Source: UBA5734 sp964499985 (GTDB taxonomy: Bacteria > Bacillota > Clostridia > Saccharofermentanales > UBA5734). Taken from it: a DNA stretch of 43,565 nt. The stretch's first letter is position 1. The number at the start of each line of letters is the position of its first letter. The position numbers and the translations under genes are program-made. Positions 7,586 through 14,938 of this stretch are shown here, piece by piece. The DNA lies in the NCBI GenBank assembly GCA_964499985.1, contig CAZCMX010000014.1, forward strand, positions 1 through 43,565, given 5' to 3'. The notes beneath the pieces were generated by a model. The model was not told the origin of the DNA. It ran no database searches and was given only the letters and a program-made list of their open reading frames with translations.

Positions 7586-8941
7586 ATGACTTTTACTGAA
7601 CTGAACATTGCCCCACCCATTCTCAAGGCGCTGGAACAGGCGCACTACAAACATCCGACCCCGATCCAGGTCCAGGCCATCCCCCCGGCTCTGCTGGGAC
7701 GCGACTTGCTTGGCTGTGCCCAGACAGGCACGGGCAAAACCGCCGCTTTTGCTGTGCCGACGCTGCAGCGCCTGATGCAGGATGGCAAGCTGGTCCACCG
7801 GCGCATCCGCTCCCTGATCCTGACCCCGACTCGTGAACTGGCGCTGCAGATCCATGAAAGCCTGGTCACCTATGGCCGTCATACAGGTCTGAGATCCTGT
7901 GTGATCTTCGGCGGCGTTTCCCAGAAGCAGCAGGAGATCGAGCTGCGCCAGGGGGTCGATATCCTGGTTGCTACCCCCGGCCGCTTGCTTGATTTACTGG
8001 GCCAGAAGCTGGTCTCATTGCAGGATGTGCACATTTTGACCCTTGACGAAGCGGACCGGATGCTCGACATGGGCTTTATCCATGATGTGAAGCGGATTAT
8101 CGCCCAAGTCCCTGTCAAACGCCAGACCCTGTTCTTTTCGGCCACCATGCCGGAGGAGATCGTCAAGCTGTCGAATGCGATGCTGATCGATCCGGTCCAT
8201 GTTTCCATTTCGCCGGAGTCACCGACGGTGGAAAAAATCCAGCAGACGGTCTATTTTGTCGACAAGGTCAATAAGCGGTATTTGCTCAGTCATTTGCTCA
8301 GCGACCCGACGCTGGATTCAGTCCTGGTTTTTACCCGCACCAAGCATGGGGCAGACCGCGTTGCCCGTGACCTGGCACGAGACCAGATCTCAGCCCAGGC
8401 CATTCATGGCAATAAATCGCAAAATGCCCGCCAGCGTGCCCTGAACGATTTCAAGAACAAGTCCACCCGCGTCCTGGTGGCGACAGATATCGCTGCCCGC
8501 GGCATTGATATCGATGGCCTGTCCTATGTGGTCAACTTCGACTTGCCGGAGGTTGCGGAAACTTATGTCCACCGGATCGGCCGCTCCGGCCGGGCGGGCA
8601 AACAGGGCGCGTCGTTGTCTTTTTGCGATTTCTCGGAGAAGAAGCTGCTCAAGGACATCGAGAAATTGATCGCCAAGCCGATACCGGTGGTGTCGGAGCA
8701 TCCCTATCCCTTGACGAATATGACGATCGAGCCCAAGCAAACACCTGTCGCTCGCCAGCCCAGGCCGGCGAGGCAGACTGGGCATGCCCAGCAGCCCAGA
8801 CCGGCTGCCGCACAACCCAGGTCAGCTGCTGCCCAGGCTGTGCCAACCGACCGCAGGCCACAACCCGCTGCGAGACCGGTTGCCAACCGGCCCCAGGAGC
8901 GGCAACCCTATGCACCGGCCCGTCAACGTTCTGGCCGCTGA
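7586..8941 (+). CDS. DEAD-box ATP-dependent RNA helicase (RhlE/DeaD-like)
   Basis: An RNA helicase of 451 residues, likely acting in ribosome assembly, RNA decay or cold adaptation. It has the Q motif (PTPIQVQAIPPALLG), Walker A AQTGTGKT (45-52), PTRELALQI, DEADRMLDMGF, the SAT motif and the C-terminal RecA domain ending YVHRIGRSGRAG. The core most resembles the RhlE group. A low-complexity tail from about residue 375 is rich in Arg, Pro, Gln and Ala, a common RNA-binding extension. The ATG at 7586 has a CTGGAG site; an upstream in-frame ATG at 7538 lies inside the terminator hairpin and is unlikely. Expression is probably controlled by the leader terminator. Confidence 0.93.
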   Translation: MTFTELNIAPPILKALEQAHYKHPTPIQVQAIPPALLGRDLLGCAQTGTGKTAAFAVPTLQRLMQDGKLVHRRIRSLILTPTRELALQIHESLVTYGRHTGLRSCVIFGGVSQKQQEIELRQGVDILVATPGRLLDLLGQKLVSLQDVHILTLDEADRMLDMGFIHDVKRIIAQVPVKRQTLFFSATMPEEIVKLSNAMLIDPVHVSISPESPTVEKIQQTVYFVDKVNKRYLLSHLLSDPTLDSVLVFTRTKHGADRVARDLARDQISAQAIHGNKSQNARQRALNDFKNKSTRVLVATDIAARGIDIDGLSYVVNFDLPEVAETYVHRIGRSGRAGKQGASLSFCDFSEKKLLKDIEKLIAKPIPVVSEHPYPLTNMTIEPKQTPVARQPRPARQTGHAQQPRPAAAQPRSAAAQAVPTDRRPQPAARPVANRPQERQPYAPARQRSGR

Positions 8942-8983
8942 AATTTGTGAAAACAGACAGGCGCATCAATTTTCATAAAAGAT

Positions 8984-9012
8984 TTGCATTATTTTTCTAT
9001 TTGTGGTACGAT
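8984..9012 (+). promoter_or_regulatory. Candidate promoter for the zinc-ribbon gene
   Basis: TTGCAT (8984-8989), a 17-base spacer and TACGAT (9007-9012) each match the sigma-A consensus at four of six positions, with an AT-rich spacer. The resulting leader of about 125 bases contains TGAATCATTG twice (9061-9070 and 9085-9094, 24 bases apart), which may be a regulatory repeat. No strong hairpin was seen in it. Confidence 0.4.
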
Positions 9013-9143
9013 CCACTGAGGTCAACAAGACCAGCCGGTTTTCAAGTCATTTCGCCGTCCTGAATCATTGGGATTGAGCTGTTTTGAATCATTGTTTATC
9101 GATTGATCACGTCAGTCCTGATTATTTTAAGGAGGCACATCAT

Positions 9144-9317
9144 ATGCCAGAAAAAAACCTCACTTGTAAAGATTGCGGAGCCGGATTCGTCTTCACCGAA
9201 GGTGAACAGGCTTTCTACCAGGAAAAAGGCTTCACCAATGAGCCCACCCGTTGCCCGGATTGCCGTCGCGCCCGCAAGCAGCAGCGCAACAACAACAGCT
9301 ACAACGACCGCTGGTAA
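9144..9317 (+). CDS. Small zinc-ribbon protein (zf-trcl type)
   Basis: A 57-residue protein consisting almost entirely of one treble-clef zinc ribbon. Two CxxC pairs (CKDC and CPDC) are separated by the conserved GAGFVFTEGEQAFYQEKGF, with a basic tail RRARKQQR. This matches the 'probable zinc-ribbon' family found as stand-alone proteins in many Bacillota. The ATG at 9144 follows a near-perfect AAGGAGG. The molecular role is unknown; nucleic acid or ribosome binding is plausible from the basic tail. It forms its own transcription unit, bounded by a terminator at 9380-9415. Confidence 0.85.
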   Translation: MPEKNLTCKDCGAGFVFTEGEQAFYQEKGFTNEPTRCPDCRRARKQQRNNNSYNDRW

Positions 9318-9379
9318 CCAGCCGGGCACCCCAGGTGCCAAACCTTGGGAATTTCCCAAGTAAACGTTAAGCCGTAATC

Positions 9380-9415
9380 AAAATGGACCTGGCTGATGGC
9401 CGGGTCCATTTTCAT
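9380..9415 (+). terminator. Intrinsic terminator after the zinc-ribbon gene
   Basis: AAAATGGACC (9380-9389) pairs perfectly with GGTCCATTTT (9403-9412) around a 13-base loop, and the 3' arm itself supplies the T-run. It separates the zinc-ribbon gene from the sigma factor gene 74 bases downstream. The stem is nearly symmetric, so it could act in both directions. Confidence 0.8.
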
Positions 9416-9488
9416 TCAAGGCAAGAGCCAGGACGTCTGCAGGCATATCTCAACAACCTGCAAGTTCCGGCAAGGCAGGAGATCAGTC

Positions 9489-10424
9489 ATGTCTATCATT
9501 GAAGCGATCGAGGCGACTGAGGATCAGGACCTCGAAAGTAACCTTCCTGTGCAGCGGGAAGATCCTGACCGTGCATCAGACTCCAGGGAGATGCAAGCGG
9601 CAGATGACCCTGTTAAATCGTATCTGAAGGAAATCGGCCGGATCGCCTTATTGAGCGGCCCCGCTGAGAAGGACCTGGCCATCCGGGCCCAGCAGGGCGA
9701 TCCCGATGCCAAGGCACAGCTTTGCGAAGCCAATCTGCGCCTGGTGGTCAGCATCGCCAAGCATTATGTCAACCATGGGATCACTTTTCTGGATTTGATC
9801 CAGGAAGGGAATATCGGCCTGATGCGGGCCGTGGACAAATTCGATCCGGACAAGGGCTTCAAGTTCAGCACCTATGCGACCTGGTGGATCCGCCAGGCAG
9901 TTTCCCGGGCCATCGCTGACCAGAGCCGGACGATCCGTGTCCCGGTCCATATGGTCGAATCGATCAATAAAGTCACTCGCACCCACCGGCGCCTGACCCA
10001 GATCTATGGTCGCGAACCAGACGATGTGGAACTGGCGGATGAACTGGGCATGACTGTTGACCGCATCAGGCAGATCCAGCATATCTCTCATGAGCCGGTT
10101 TCGCTGGATAAGCCGATTGGGACCGAAGGTGATAGTCAGTTGAAGGATTTCATCCCGGACGACGAATCCCAGTCCCCGCTGGACTTGGCGACCCATTCGT
10201 TCCTGAAGGAACAGATCAACAAGGTCCTCGACACCTTGACCCCCCGCGAAAACAGGGTCTTGCGCCTGCGGTTCGGCATTGATGACGGGCGAAGCCGCAC
10301 CCTCGAAGAGATTGGCCGCGAGTTCAAAGTCACGCGCGAGCGGATTCGCCAGATCGAAGCCAAGGCGCTGCGAAAAATGCGCCATCCCAGCCGCTGTGGC
10401 AAGCTGCGGGAGAGCCTGGACTGA
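9489..10424 (+). CDS. RNA polymerase sigma factor, RpoD/SigA family
   Basis: A group 1/2 sigma-70 factor of 311 residues that directs RNA polymerase to -35/-10 promoters. A short acidic N-terminus of about 35 residues replaces region 1.1. Region 1.2 is DPVKSYLKEIGRIALLS. Region 2 contains NLRLVVSIAKHYVNHG, FLDLIQEGNIGLMRAVDKFD and KFSTYATWWIRQAVSRAI. Region 3 is VHMVESINKV onward. Region 4 (TLEEIGREFKVTRERIRQIE) ends in RHPSR...LRESLD as in primary sigmas. It is shorter than typical SigA (about 370 residues), and no dnaG is adjacent, so it may be a group 2 paralogue rather than the housekeeping factor. The start at 9489 has GGCAGGAG upstream. Confidence 0.88.
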   Translation: MSIIEAIEATEDQDLESNLPVQREDPDRASDSREMQAADDPVKSYLKEIGRIALLSGPAEKDLAIRAQQGDPDAKAQLCEANLRLVVSIAKHYVNHGITFLDLIQEGNIGLMRAVDKFDPDKGFKFSTYATWWIRQAVSRAIADQSRTIRVPVHMVESINKVTRTHRRLTQIYGREPDDVELADELGMTVDRIRQIQHISHEPVSLDKPIGTEGDSQLKDFIPDDESQSPLDLATHSFLKEQINKVLDTLTPRENRVLRLRFGIDDGRSRTLEEIGREFKVTRERIRQIEAKALRKMRHPSRCGKLRESLD

Positions 10425-10477
10425 AGGTCCTGCCGGCTTGCCGCCTGTGACTGGGTCCAGGCAAACCGGAGTCCGGG

Positions 10478-11878
10478 CTATTCCTGGCCGTTCCAGCAAT
10501 AGGTGCAGATATTTTCCGCACCGATGCCGATGGCCTCCACCATGTCGTGGATGGTCTGGTATTTCAGGGACGAGAAATTGAGCTTCCTGCCAATATGCTC
10601 GACCATAGCCTGGTACTGCCTGGTCGAGGGATCGCAATAGGCCTTGAGCGACTCGGGTTCATGCCCTTCGAGCTGGAGGATCGCCTGGCGGGTAGCCAGG
10701 TCCATGTGAGAGCGGGAGGCCGAGAAGTTCAAGTACTTGCAGCCATAGACGATCGGAGGACAGGCCGAGCGGACATGGACTTCACTGGCATTGCACTGGT
10801 ACAGCAGATCGACGGTTTCCCGCATCTGGGTGCCGCGGACAATCGAGTCATCGCAAAAGAGCAGCCGCTTTTTGGCCACCAGCTCCGGAATGGGCATCAG
10901 CTTCATCCGGGCCACGAGGTTTCGCACCTTCTGGTCCTGGGGCATGAAGCTGCGCGACCAGGTCGGGGTATATTTGATGAATGGGCGGCCAAACGGGATG
11001 CGGGACTCATTGGAATAGCCGATGGCATGCCCGACACCTGAGTCGGGAATCCCTGCCACCATGTCAATATCGATCCCATCCTTGCGAGCTAGGGCGGCAC
11101 CATTGCGATAGCGCATCACCTCAACGTTCATCCCGGCATAGGTCGACGACGGATAGCCATAGTAGACCCAGAGAAAGGCACAGATTTTCATCTGTGGCCG
11201 GGGTGGGGCTATTTTTTCGATCCCGTCCTCGGTGATCAGGACAATTTCCCCCGGACCGAGCTCGTATTCGAATCCATAGCCGAGATTGGCAAAGGTGCAG
11301 GACTCAAAGGCAACGCAGTATGCACCATCCTTTTTACCCACCACAAGCGGAGTCCGGCCCCATTTGTCGCGGGCGGCGTAAATGCCGGCCGGGGTCAGCA
11401 AGAGGATCGAACAGGAACCCTCGATCAAGTCCTGAACTTTCATCAGGCCGTCCTTGAACGAATTTTCCTGGTCGATCATCACGGAGACCAGCTCGGTTGG
11501 ATTGATATTGCCCTGGTTGGTTTCGAGGAAATGGATATTTTGCCGGGTGAATGCCCGTTCCGTCAGTTCGCTGAGGTTATTGATGCGGCCGACGGTGCTG
11601 ATGGCATAATGGCCCAGATGCGAACGGACCGTCAGTGGCTGGGGATCTGTGTCGCTGATGCAGCCGATCCCCATATTGCCCTTGATTTTGGGAATTTCGG
11701 CGTCGAATTTGGCCCGGAACTGGATATTTTCGATATTATGGATCGACCGCTTGAAGCCACTGCCGCTCCAGAAGGCCAACCCCCCACGACTGGTTCCCAG
11801 ATGTGAATGATAGTCGGTACCAAAATAGACATCCAGGACGCAGTCCTCTTTTGAAACAACGCCAAAAAAACCACCCAT
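10478..11878 (-). CDS. PurF-like amidophosphoribosyltransferase homologue lacking the N-terminal catalytic Cys
   Basis: A 466-residue homologue of glutamine-PRPP amidotransferase, with an Ntn/class II glutaminase-like N-half and a type I phosphoribosyltransferase C-half. The PRPP loop is intact (LLFCDDSIVRGTQM, about residues 339-352), as are GIPDSGVGHAIGY and KYTPTWSRSFMPQDQ. The N-terminus reads MGGFFGVVSKEDC, where true glutaminases begin MCGI. The nucleophilic Cys2 is therefore Gly, and glutamine hydrolysis as in PurF is not expected. I recall similar MGGFFG proteins in Bacteroidota and some clostridia, so this is a subfamily and probably not a sequencing error. The C-terminus carries CTYCWNG. 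It may use free ammonia or have another role. AAAGGG precedes the ATG, and there are no purine genes nearby. Confidence 0.8.
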   Translation of the reverse strand: MGGFFGVVSKEDCVLDVYFGTDYHSHLGTSRGGLAFWSGSGFKRSIHNIENIQFRAKFDAEIPKIKGNMGIGCISDTDPQPLTVRSHLGHYAISTVGRINNLSELTERAFTRQNIHFLETNQGNINPTELVSVMIDQENSFKDGLMKVQDLIEGSCSILLLTPAGIYAARDKWGRTPLVVGKKDGAYCVAFESCTFANLGYGFEYELGPGEIVLITEDGIEKIAPPRPQMKICAFLWVYYGYPSSTYAGMNVEVMRYRNGAALARKDGIDIDMVAGIPDSGVGHAIGYSNESRIPFGRPFIKYTPTWSRSFMPQDQKVRNLVARMKLMPIPELVAKKRLLFCDDSIVRGTQMRETVDLLYQCNASEVHVRSACPPIVYGCKYLNFSASRSHMDLATRQAILQLEGHEPESLKAYCDPSTRQYQAMVEHIGRKLNFSSLKYQTIHDMVEAIGIGAENICTYCWNGQE

Positions 11879-12008
11879 AATTCATCCCTTTCAAAATAAC
11901 GATTCCGCACTCACCAGCGGATCCTTGATCCACATCGTCGAATTCTCAAGTGATACGAATCATTATACGCTGTCAATCAAAGCGATGGGTTGGAAAATAA
12001 TCCTTTTT

Positions 12009-12773
12009 TTACTTGCTGAGAACCATCTCGATGCCATTTTCCCGGCAATAGTCCAAGTACTTTTCCGGGAAGGCATTGGCAATGATGGTCTGTACGACTT
12101 TGAGCTCGGCAACCGGGTAGATGGCAATTTTGTCGAATTTGGACAGGTCCGTCAGCACATACCAGTGATGTGACATCTTGGGGATCTGGCGGAAGATATA
12201 GGTGCTGATGATCGAACTGACGGTCAGGCCTGCCTTGAGATCGAGGCCGGCAATGCTGGTGAAGGCTTTATTGACATAAATGTTCTCCGTAAAGGATTGG
12301 GGCTGATCCCAGCAGGAGAAGAGCGTCTTGTGATCGGTTGTGGCTACCTCGCCACCGATCAGGTACACTTTGGCGACGTGGCCAATCAAATCTTGCATGG
12401 CGGTGATATTGTTGGTCACCACCGTGAGGTTTTTCTTACCGTCCAGAAGCCGGGCCAGGATGCAACAGGTGCGGCCGGAGCCCAGAAAAATGCTGTCCCC
12501 ATCGCTGATCTCCTGGACGGCCCGCTTGGCCAGTGCCAGGCGGACCGGATCCTGGTAAAAATCTGCTGAGTCGTTGGCCTTGTCGGCATCCGGGGCAGCC
12601 AGGACCGCACCACCATAGATCTTGATTGCGAAACCCTCGTTTTCGAGGCGCGTCAGATCTTTGCGGATCGACACCTCACTGACTTGATATTTCCGGCTCA
12701 GCTCTGAAACAGTGACTTTGCCTTCACGAAAGAGGATTTCCTTGATTTCCTGCCTGCGTTTCATTGTGAGCAC
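12009..12773 (-). CDS. DeoR-family transcriptional regulator, probable repressor of the inositol operon
   Basis: A 254-residue DeoR-family repressor. The N-terminal winged helix-turn-helix covers about residues 4-56 (RRQEIKEILFREGKVTVSEL, then VSEVSIRKDLTRLENEGF). The C-terminal DeoRC sensor domain includes IFLGSGRTCCILARLL and LTVVTNNITAM, the usual phosphosugar-binding region. It is divergent from iolD and the catabolic operon, the position held by a local regulator. IolR of Bacillus subtilis is also a DeoR-family protein, whose effector is 2-deoxy-5-keto-gluconate-6-phosphate. If no IolC kinase exists here the effector would have to differ. GAAAG repeats over the iolD promoter (12868-12888) are the likely operator. 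Confidence 0.88.
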   Translation of the reverse strand: MLTMKRRQEIKEILFREGKVTVSELSRKYQVSEVSIRKDLTRLENEGFAIKIYGGAVLAAPDADKANDSADFYQDPVRLALAKRAVQEISDGDSIFLGSGRTCCILARLLDGKKNLTVVTNNITAMQDLIGHVAKVYLIGGEVATTDHKTLFSCWDQPQSFTENIYVNKAFTSIAGLDLKAGLTVSSIISTYIFRQIPKMSHHWYVLTDLSKFDKIAIYPVAELKVVQTIIANAFPEKYLDYCRENGIEMVLSK

Positions 12774-12816
12774 TTCTTTCTGGTTATTCGTGTTTTCGAT
12801 CGCTGAATGCGGTTAA

Positions 12817-12846
12817 ATTGTAACGATTATACGTTGTTTTTGTCAA
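12817..12846 (-). promoter_or_regulatory. Candidate promoter of the DeoR-family gene
   Basis: On the minus strand TTGACA (12841-12846, perfect -35) is 18 bases from TACAAT (12817-12822, five of six). The start codon at 12773 follows about 35 bases later. A TATAAT also occurs within the spacer (12824-12829), but too close to the -35 to work with it. Confidence 0.6.
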
Positions 12847-12867
12847 TCGAAATTAAAACGGAACAAG

Positions 12868-12902
12868 TGAAAGTTGAAAGCGAAACCAGACAGTTGTATT
12901 CT
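12868..12902 (+). promoter_or_regulatory. Candidate iolD-operon promoter with overlapping GAAA repeats (DeoR operator)
   Basis: TTGAAA (12874-12879), 17 bases, TATTCT (12897-12902) forms a usable sigma-A promoter for the operon starting at 13063. The -35 is embedded in three direct repeats, GTGAAAG TTGAAAG CGAAAC (12868-12886), with 7-base spacing. Short GAAA-type repeats are common targets of DeoR-family repressors, so binding here would block RNA polymerase. The assignment of operator to the adjacent DeoR protein is inference. Confidence 0.5.
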
Positions 12903-12951
12903 GAAAATGTCCCTGACACCAGAAAATCACAACCACACCACGAAAAAGACC

Positions 12952-13001
12952 GGCATGAATGATAAGCCCCGGCAGGCTGCCTGAGCTTTGGTTTTCATGC
13001 C
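12952..13001 (+). other. Inverted repeat in the iolD leader
   Basis: GGCATGAA (12952-12959) pairs perfectly with TTCATGCC (12994-13001). The enclosed 34 bases contain further complementary GC-rich segments (CCGGCAGGCTGCCTG). The RNA leader upstream of iolD would fold into a sizeable stem-loop. No T-run follows, so it is not a terminator. It could stabilise the operon mRNA or be an extra operator. Confidence 0.45.
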
Positions 13002-13062
13002 ACAGATTTACCAAAACCACGACCTGCCATGCAAATGCCGCATCCAGTTGGAGGAGAAACGC

Positions 13063-14928
13063 ATGAACACCAGCAAGAAATTGACAATGGCCCAGGCACT
13101 GGTTCTGTTTCTGGATAACCAGTACATTGAGATCGATGGTGAGGAAACCAAATTTGTCCATGGCGTGATGGGTATCTTCGGCCATGGCAATGCTGTCGGC
13201 CTCGGCCAGGCTTTGCACCAGTACAGGGACAAAGTCCGGTTTATCCAGGGCAAGAATGAACAGGACATCGCCCATGCCTGCATGGCCTATGCCAAGCAGA
13301 ACCGCCGCCGGGCCATCTACGCCTGTACGGCTTCGGTTGGCCCCGGTTCCTTGAACCTGGTCACGGCAGCCGGCAATGCTACAGTCAACAAGATCCCCTT
13401 GCTGCTGCTGCCCGCGGACACCTTTGCCGATCGCCAGCCGGACCCAGTGCTGCAGCAGGTCGAAAATGAAATGGACTATACCGTCACGGCCAACCATGCT
13501 TTCAAGCCGGTCAGCCGCTACTGGGACCGGATCACGCGGCCTGAGCAGCTGATGACGGCCTGTCTGCAGGCGATGCGCGTTCTGACCGATCCGGAACTGA
13601 CCGGCGCCGTCACCTTGTGCCTGCCCCAGGATGTCCAGGCTGAGGCCTATGATTATCCGGCAGAATTCCTTGGGAAACGGGTCTGGCATATCGATCGCCA
13701 GCCAGCCTATGCCAAGGCGGTCGACCGGGCTGCCGACCTGATTGCGGCAGCCAGAAAGCCATTCATCATCTCTGGTGGTGGCGTCCGGTACAGCGATGCG
13801 GGACGTTCAGTCGCTGCACTGTCCGAAAGGTTTAGAATCCCAGTTGCCGAAACCCAGGCTGGCAAAGGCGAACTCTCGAGTGAGCACCCGCATTACATGG
13901 GCTGTGTCGGGATTTGCGGCACCCTGGCGGCAAATGAGCTGATGAAACAGGCCGACCTGATCCTCGCCATTGGAACCAAACTGAACGATTTTGTCACCAA
14001 TTCCAAGGGCGGCGTGATGAACCCGACGATTCCCATCGTGTCGATCAATATCAGCCGGATGGATGCCCTGAAAATGGATGCCTGCTCTGTCGTCGCCGAT
14101 GCCCGCGCCGGAATCGAAGCCCTGGACCAGGCCTTGGCTGAGCGCCAATACCAGTCCGGCTACCGCGACGAAATCAGTCTGGCCCAAAGCCGCTGGCAAG
14201 CGGAGCTGGACCGCCTGAGCCAGCTCAGTCCCAGGGAAGGGCTGTCCCAGACGCGCGTCCTGCTGGAACTCAACCAGCTGCTCGGCCAAGACGATGTGAT
14301 CATCGCGGCTTCAGGCAGCCTGCCATCCGACCTCGAGCGCATCTGGACGGTGAAGGCACCTGGCACCTACCATCTCGAATACGGTTTCTCCTGCATGGGC
14401 TATGAAACAGCCGGCGCCCTGGGCGTCAAGATGGCCGAGCCGGACAAGGAGGTGTTTGTCTTTGTCGGGGACGGCGGATTCCTGATGAGCCACTCCAATC
14501 TGGTCACCAGCCTGCAGGAAAAAAAGAAGATGAACATCCTGCTGTTCAATAATAACGGGCACCAGTGCATCCATAATCTGCAGCGTTCGCAGGGAATCGA
14601 TACCTTTGGCACCGAATTCCGCTATCGCGAGGAAGCAACGGGGGATCTCGACGGGTCTTACCTGCCGATCGATTTCGTCAAGATCGCTGAAGGTTACGGG
14701 GCCAAGGCCTGCCGGGTCCGGACCGTTGATGAGCTCAAGGCCGCGATCGCCTGGAGCCGCCAGGAAAAGCAGTCCACCCTGATTGAAATCAGTGTCCTGC
14801 CTGGCACGATGACCGACGGTTATGCCAATTTCTGGCGGGTCGGCACGGCTTCAGTTGCTGAAACCGAATCCGTCCAGGCCGCCGCAAAACGACTGGAAAC
14901 CATCGTCAAGACCATCCGGAAATATTGA
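13063..14928 (+). CDS. iolD: 3D-(3,5/4)-trihydroxycyclohexane-1,2-dione hydrolase IolD
   Basis: A ThDP-dependent enzyme of 621 residues that opens the ring of trihydroxycyclohexane-dione to 5-deoxy-glucuronate in inositol catabolism. It has the three-domain acetolactate-synthase architecture. The N-terminal PYR domain contains GVMGIFGHGNAVGLGQAL and the IolD-typical YACTASVGPGSLNLVTAAG. The central domain holds FIISGGGVRYSDA. The C-terminal PP domain has the ThDP motif VGDGGFLMSH (about 467-476) through LLFNNNGHQC. Length and motifs match IolD rather than acetolactate synthase. It begins behind TTGGAGGAG and is the first gene of the operon; iolE starts 10 bases after its stop. Confidence 0.94.
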   Translation: MNTSKKLTMAQALVLFLDNQYIEIDGEETKFVHGVMGIFGHGNAVGLGQALHQYRDKVRFIQGKNEQDIAHACMAYAKQNRRRAIYACTASVGPGSLNLVTAAGNATVNKIPLLLLPADTFADRQPDPVLQQVENEMDYTVTANHAFKPVSRYWDRITRPEQLMTACLQAMRVLTDPELTGAVTLCLPQDVQAEAYDYPAEFLGKRVWHIDRQPAYAKAVDRAADLIAAARKPFIISGGGVRYSDAGRSVAALSERFRIPVAETQAGKGELSSEHPHYMGCVGICGTLAANELMKQADLILAIGTKLNDFVTNSKGGVMNPTIPIVSINISRMDALKMDACSVVADARAGIEALDQALAERQYQSGYRDEISLAQSRWQAELDRLSQLSPREGLSQTRVLLELNQLLGQDDVIIAASGSLPSDLERIWTVKAPGTYHLEYGFSCMGYETAGALGVKMAEPDKEVFVFVGDGGFLMSHSNLVTSLQEKKKMNILLFNNNGHQCIHNLQRSQGIDTFGTEFRYREEATGDLDGSYLPIDFVKIAEGYGAKACRVRTVDELKAAIAWSRQEKQSTLIEISVLPGTMTDGYANFWRVGTASVAETESVQAAAKRLETIVKTIRKY

Positions 14929-14938
14929 GGAGACAGAT

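Noticed and set aside
9489..10424. Macromolecular synthesis operon (rpsU-dnaG-rpoD)
   Set aside because: Neither rpsU nor dnaG is adjacent to the sigma gene.
13063..14928. Acetolactate synthase
   Set aside because: Length (621 residues), the YACTASVGPGSLNL segment and the iolE neighbour point to IolD.
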